A stretch of 64,000 bases of DNA from positions 992,001-1,056,000 of the forward strand of contig NZ_LR824569.1 in assembly GCF_903969135.1 (NCBI RefSeq), written 5' to 3'. The notes under the pieces are model-generated. The model did not search any database, was not told the DNA's origin, and saw only the letters and a list, made by a program, of their open reading frames with translations. Below, piece after piece: positions 63,501 through 64,000 of this stretch (position 1 is its first letter; every line of letters starts with the position of its first letter). This DNA is from Chryseobacterium sp. JV274. GTDB lineage: Bacteria; Bacteroidota; Bacteroidia; Flavobacteriales; Weeksellaceae. Position numbers and translations under genes: made by a program.

Positions 63501-64000
63501 TTATAATGAATGGGCAGAATAAACGTCAGGATTTGCACAATACTGCATTTTTTCATTTTTCGAAAAAGCAATGATATTTCCTGCAGCCAGTCTTGCCATC
63601 CCGTTTCGGGCTTCAATAGTGGCAGAACCAATGTGTGGCAAGATACAAACAGTTGAAAGTTCAAGAATAGGATCGTCTGTTGACATAGGTTCCGGGTTGG
63701 TAACATCAAGACCCGCTCCCCAGATTTTCTGATCAACCAACGCCTGGTACAAATCTTTCTGATTGTGGAAACCACCTCTGGCGGTATTGATGAAAATAGC
63801 ATCCGGCTTCATCTGTTCAAATATAGACTCATTGAATAATTCTTTATGTTCAGGAGTAAAATTGGCATGAACACTCAATACATCCGAGTTTTTGATCAGC
63901 TCTTCAAAAGAAACATAAGCTGCTCCCAATTCCAGTTCCGCTTCTTCATTATGATGACGGTTGTGATAAATGATATTCATTCCAAAAGCTTTCTTAGATT
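63501..64000 (-). CDS. D-2-hydroxyacid dehydrogenase (glyoxylate/hydroxypyruvate reductase-like), N-terminus beyond the window
   Basis: The visible ~166 C-terminal residues belong to an NAD(P)-dependent D-2-hydroxyacid dehydrogenase. They show AFGMNIIYHNR near the cut (the end of the NAD-binding strand), SDVLSVHANFTPEHKELF, TARGG, GAGLDVTNPEP and the catalytic His in LPHIGSATIEAR. The frame stays open to the window end, so the gene continues past 64000. It probably reduces glyoxylate or hydroxypyruvate. Confidence 0.92.
   Translation of the reverse strand, partial: SKKAFGMNIIYHNRHHNEEAELELGAAYVSFEELIKNSDVLSVHANFTPEHKELFNESIFEQMKPDAIFINTARGGFHNQKDLYQALVDQKIWGAGLDVTNPEPMSTDDPILELSTVCILPHIGSATIEARNGMARLAAGNIIAFSKNEKMQYCANPDVYSAHSL

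Overview
The window looks like chromosomal DNA of a flavobacterium of the Chryseobacterium type (Bacteroidota, Weeksellaceae). Reasons: low G+C coding sequence, Bacteroidota promoters of the TAnnTTTG (-7) kind with a TTTG-like -33 box, few Shine-Dalgarno sites, and a gene repertoire typical of that group: single-chain GcvP, monomeric NADP-isocitrate dehydrogenase, DUF6268 outer-membrane protein, DUF763 protein, LytS/LytTR pairs, orphan TonB-plug protein. The genus is inference. No rRNA, tRNA, CRISPR array, insertion sequence or prophage was recognised. Both ends cut genes: a nitronate monooxygenase on the left and a D-2-hydroxyacid dehydrogenase on the right.

Layout. 1-8.3 kb: housekeeping and repair genes (dGTPase, methyltransferase, Fpg/Nei-like glycosylase), a LytS/LytTR two-component operon divergent from a small gene plus an outer-membrane protein, a sugar transferase and an SMR exporter. 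8.4-12.7 kb: a gene-poor stretch with small genes missed by length cut-offs (26, 57 and 36 codons), a structured transcript, an AAA+ ATPase followed by a decayed second copy of its own 3' end, yggS, and a frameshifted membrane-protein gene. 12.7-21.7 kb: gcvP, a 49-codon Cys/Lys-rich gene, a J-domain protein, an ECF sigma operon and an S9 peptidase. 21.9-36.8 kb: a long minus-strand block of small stress/detoxification enzymes (SRPBCC, VOC, DinB, SDR, alpha/beta hydrolases) with Crp- and AraC-type regulators and a Tet(X)-like flavin monooxygenase, ending with thiol peroxidase. 37-45.8 kb: isocitrate dehydrogenase, a divergent HxlR/SDR pair, and a haem/P460 operon, LytS/LytTR operon and DUF1223/DoxX operon that appear to form one regulon. 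46-53.5 kb: hydrolases, aldo/keto reductase, AraC regulator, acetyltransferase, S41 peptidase. 53.5-56.7 kb: two paralogous ECF sigma/membrane-protein pairs. 56.8-64 kb: GapN-like dehydrogenase, an exported thiol peroxidase, an orphan TonB plug, urocanate hydratase, and a DUF559 nuclease gene inside inverted repeats.

The most interesting signals lie between genes. (1) The DUF559 nuclease gene is bounded by inverted copies of a ~60-bp palindromic repeat that also occurs alone three times elsewhere in the window, suggesting a small mobile unit with non-autonomous derivatives. (2) Both LytTR regulators have candidate direct-repeat operators with 21-22-bp phasing. One element is shared, with identical geometry, by the operons on either side of the second two-component system. 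(3) Many intergenic spaces hold degenerate 7-bp-phased repeats, resembling the heptanucleotide STRRs of cyanobacteria. (4) Several other hairpin repeat families recur.
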